Assembly: GCA_000434555.1 (NCBI GenBank)
Contig: FR880110.1
Span: 1-25,151 of the forward strand
Source of the DNA: Clostridium sp. CAG:524
GTDB taxonomy: Bacteria; Bacillota_I; Bacilli_A; RF39; UBA660
Length of the DNA stretch: 25,151 bases
Direction: 5' to 3'
A program made the translations under genes and the position numbers. Positions 23,125-25,151 of this stretch are shown piece by piece; position 1 is the stretch's first letter, and the number at the start of each line of letters is the position of its first letter. The notes beneath the pieces were generated by a model. It did not search any database, was not told where the DNA came from, and worked only from the letters and a program-made list of their open reading frames with translations.

Positions 23125-25125
23125 ATGAACGATTTAAGTAATATAAAGGGACTTGGTCCTAAAACAATTGAAACATTAAAAAACATTAATATAAATAATA
23201 TTGAAGATTTAGTATATTATTATCCATATAGACATGAAATAGTAAGACTTAATGATATAAAAGAAGCGAAAGATAAAGATAATGTTGTAATAGAATGTAT
23301 AGTTGATTCTGTACCACTGACTAGAAGATTTAGAGCTAACATGACATCTCTTACTTTTAGAGCAATGTCAAGTAAGAAAATGATTGCTGTTATGATATTT
23401 AATAGAGCGTTTTTAAAATCACAAATAAGACCTGGCAGTATAGTTACAGTAATAGGTAAATATGATGCTTTAAAAAATACTGTTATTGCTAGTGATATAA
23501 AATTTGAAAGATTACAGACTGGTTCAATAATACCTGTATATCATTTAACAACTGGTCTTACAAGTAAAGCACTTAAAAAATATATTGATGAAGCACTTAC
23601 TAAATTTGATAATTATATAGATTATGTACCTGATTATTTAAATGAAAGATATAATTTAATATCAAAGAAAAGTGCTGTTAACATGATACATAATCCTAAA
23701 AATGAAGATGAAGTAAAGAAAGCATTAATAAAATTAAAATATGAAGAATTATTTCAGTTTATGTTTAAAATAAATTATTTAAAAGAAGTAAACAAAGAAA
23801 GCAAAATAGGTTATTTAAGAAATGTAGATCCAGAAGATGTTAACGAATTTATAAGAAGTCTTCCATTTGAGCTTACTGCTGATCAAGATACAGCAATAGA
23901 AGAAATATATAAAGATATGACATCAAGTAAAAGAATGAATAGAATGCTTCAAGGAGATGTTGGTTCAGGTAAAACAATAGTGTCAGTAATAGCTGCTTAT
24001 ATTAATTATTTAGGTAAATATCAAACAGCATTAATGGCTCCAACTGAGGTACTAGCGTACCAACATTATGAATCAATTAAAAATATTTTAGCAGGAACCA
24101 ATATAAGAGTTGATATACTATCAGGAAGTATGAAAAAGAAAGAAAAAGATGAAGTAGTAGAAAAATTAAAAGATGGAAAGATAGATTTTATTATAGGTAC
24201 TCATGCTTTATTAAGTGATAATGTTGTATTTAAGAATTTAGGACTTGTTATAACAGATGAACAACATAGATTTGGAGTAAATCAAAGAGCTAGTCTTAAA
24301 AATAAAGGACTACTTCCAGATGTACTTTATATGTCAGCAACACCAATACCAAGAACATTCGCACTTACCATATATGGTGATATGGATATATCAAATATAA
24401 AGACAAAACCTAAAGGTAGAAAAGAAATAAAAACAATAATTAAGAGTGAAAAAGAATTAGTACAAGTATATGATATGATGAAGAATGAAATAGATAATCA
24501 TCATCAAGTATATATTGTTTCACCTTTGATAGAAGACAGTGAAGTAATAGATTTAACAACTGTAAATGAAATAAAAAGAAATATTGAATTATATTTTAAT
24601 AAGACAGTTAAGTCAGCAATATTACATGGAAAATTATCTAAGACTGACAAAGATAAAATAATGGATGATTTTAAGAATGGTAAAATAGATGTGTTAATAT
24701 CAACAACTGTTATAGAAGTGGGTATTGATGTTAAAAATGCTACTATGATGATAATATATGATGCAGAACGTTTTGGACTTGCAACACTTCATCAACTTAG
24801 AGGTAGAGTTGGAAGGAATGAATATGATTGTACTTGTATATTAATAGGTGATGAATCTTGTGAAAGATTAAAAGTGTTATGTGAAAGTAATGACGGATTT
24901 TATATAACTGAAAAAGACTATGAAATGCGTGGTGAAGGTGATTTATTTGGTGTAAAACAAAGTGGAGATATGTCATTTAAAATAGCTAATTTACATGAAG
25001 ATATGAAAATACTTTTACAAGCAAGAGATGATTCGAAAGAATTTTTTAATCAAAATAAAGATAATAATTTTGAAAATTATAAAGAATATGCTAAAATTAT
25101 AAATGAGCTTACGAAGTTAGATTAA
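23125..25125 (+). CDS. recG: ATP-dependent DNA helicase RecG
   Basis: 666 aa, normal for RecG (~680). This superfamily 2 helicase reverses stalled replication forks and processes Holliday junctions and R-loops. The N-terminus (GLGPKTIETL) leads into the wedge/OB domain (to about 230). The helicase core has Walker A GDVGSGKT at 277-284, motif II DEQH at 378-381, motif III MSATPIPRT, motif V STTVIEVGIDVKNA and motif VI LHQLRGRVGR. The C-terminal TRG-type segment has MRGEGDLFGVKQSG. All motifs are intact. It has its own promoter and is followed closely by another gene with its own ribosome site, AAAGGAG. No sign of transfer; the codon use is that of the housekeeping genes here. Confidence 0.97.
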   Translation: MNDLSNIKGLGPKTIETLKNININNIEDLVYYYPYRHEIVRLNDIKEAKDKDNVVIECIVDSVPLTRRFRANMTSLTFRAMSSKKMIAVMIFNRAFLKSQIRPGSIVTVIGKYDALKNTVIASDIKFERLQTGSIIPVYHLTTGLTSKALKKYIDEALTKFDNYIDYVPDYLNERYNLISKKSAVNMIHNPKNEDEVKKALIKLKYEELFQFMFKINYLKEVNKESKIGYLRNVDPEDVNEFIRSLPFELTADQDTAIEEIYKDMTSSKRMNRMLQGDVGSGKTIVSVIAAYINYLGKYQTALMAPTEVLAYQHYESIKNILAGTNIRVDILSGSMKKKEKDEVVEKLKDGKIDFIIGTHALLSDNVVFKNLGLVITDEQHRFGVNQRASLKNKGLLPDVLYMSATPIPRTFALTIYGDMDISNIKTKPKGRKEIKTIIKSEKELVQVYDMMKNEIDNHHQVYIVSPLIEDSEVIDLTTVNEIKRNIELYFNKTVKSAILHGKLSKTDKDKIMDDFKNGKIDVLISTTVIEVGIDVKNATMMIIYDAERFGLATLHQLRGRVGRNEYDCTCILIGDESCERLKVLCESNDGFYITEKDYEMRGEGDLFGVKQSGDMSFKIANLHEDMKILLQARDDSKEFFNQNKDNNFENYKEYAKIINELTKLD

Positions 25126-25144
25126 ATTAAAGGAGTGATAAGAA

Positions 25145-25151
25145 ATGGGAA
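25145..25151 (+). CDS. Start of the next gene (truncated by window edge)
   Basis: ATG at 25145 is preceded by AAAGGAGTGA with proper spacing, 19 bp after the recG stop. Only Met-Gly and part of a third codon are visible, so the product cannot be named. In many Firmicutes fapR or plsX lies here, but nothing in the sequence shows that. Confidence 0.55.

Noticed and set aside
1..25151. Mycoplasma genetic code (TGA as Trp)
   Set aside because: All Trp residues seen use TGG, and TGA serves as a stop at sensible ends, for example next to terminators at 15322-15324 and 20302-20304.
1..25151. A complete diversity-generating retroelement, transposase or phage module in the window
   Set aside because: No reverse transcriptase, template repeat, transposase, integrase or terminal inverted repeats were found; only candidate target ends are present.

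Overview
The window is AT-rich and densely coded, almost entirely on the + strand. It looks like chromosome from an anaerobic, low-GC, Gram-positive-type bacterium, probably an uncultured gut member of the Bacilli (an RF39/RFN20-like lineage). This placement is inferred from gene content only: pyruvate:ferredoxin oxidoreductase, a two-gene SUF-type Fe-S pair, secreted 25-residue BspA-type repeat proteins, and near-exclusive use of A/T-ending codons. TGA acts as a stop codon (for example the radical SAM gene and the cohesin-like gene), so this is code 11 and not the Mycoplasma code.

Layout. 1-756 is the 3' end of a surface-protein gene with a DUF6273-like C-terminal domain. 917-2537 is an overlapping SufC and SufB/D-like pair. 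2650-7781 is an ABC transporter (ATPase and 862-aa FtsX-type permease) followed by its likely two-component system. 7846-8556 is a membrane-anchored extracellular thioredoxin-fold protein. 8638-11271 is a large BspA-like surface protein with 13 tandem 75-bp repeats and the same C-terminal domain as the first gene. 11335-13956 is a probable operon: SAM-methyltransferase-like protein, CDF metal exporter, YbaK/ProX-type tRNA-editing protein and a small secreted protein. 13993-15324 is a membrane-anchored cohesin/cadherin-like surface protein. 15443-19203 is nifJ plus an ASCH-domain gene.

19204-20301 looks like an accessory patch. It holds a possible decayed ORF, an unknown two-TM protein and the orphaned 3' end of a BspA-like gene. 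20302-21225 (minus) is a TIGR01212/YtqA-type radical SAM gene, preceded on its own strand by a strong promoter and a roughly 100-nt structured RNA with a terminator hairpin. Divergent from that RNA, 21481-23022 encodes a 513-aa protein with two HEPN-type R-x4-H motifs. recG (23125-25125) follows, and then the first codons of another gene.

Main points of interest: (i) the tandem-HEPN protein facing a structured RNA, which could be an RNA-regulated ribonuclease module, although the RNA could equally be a riboswitch-like leader of the radical SAM gene; (ii) variable-region-like C-termini in the two DUF6273 proteins, with codon use unlike the rest of the window; (iii) three genes whose start codon lies exactly 6 nt after a -10 box, so they are probably leaderless; (iv) a perfect 150-bp tandem duplication in the BspA-like repeats.
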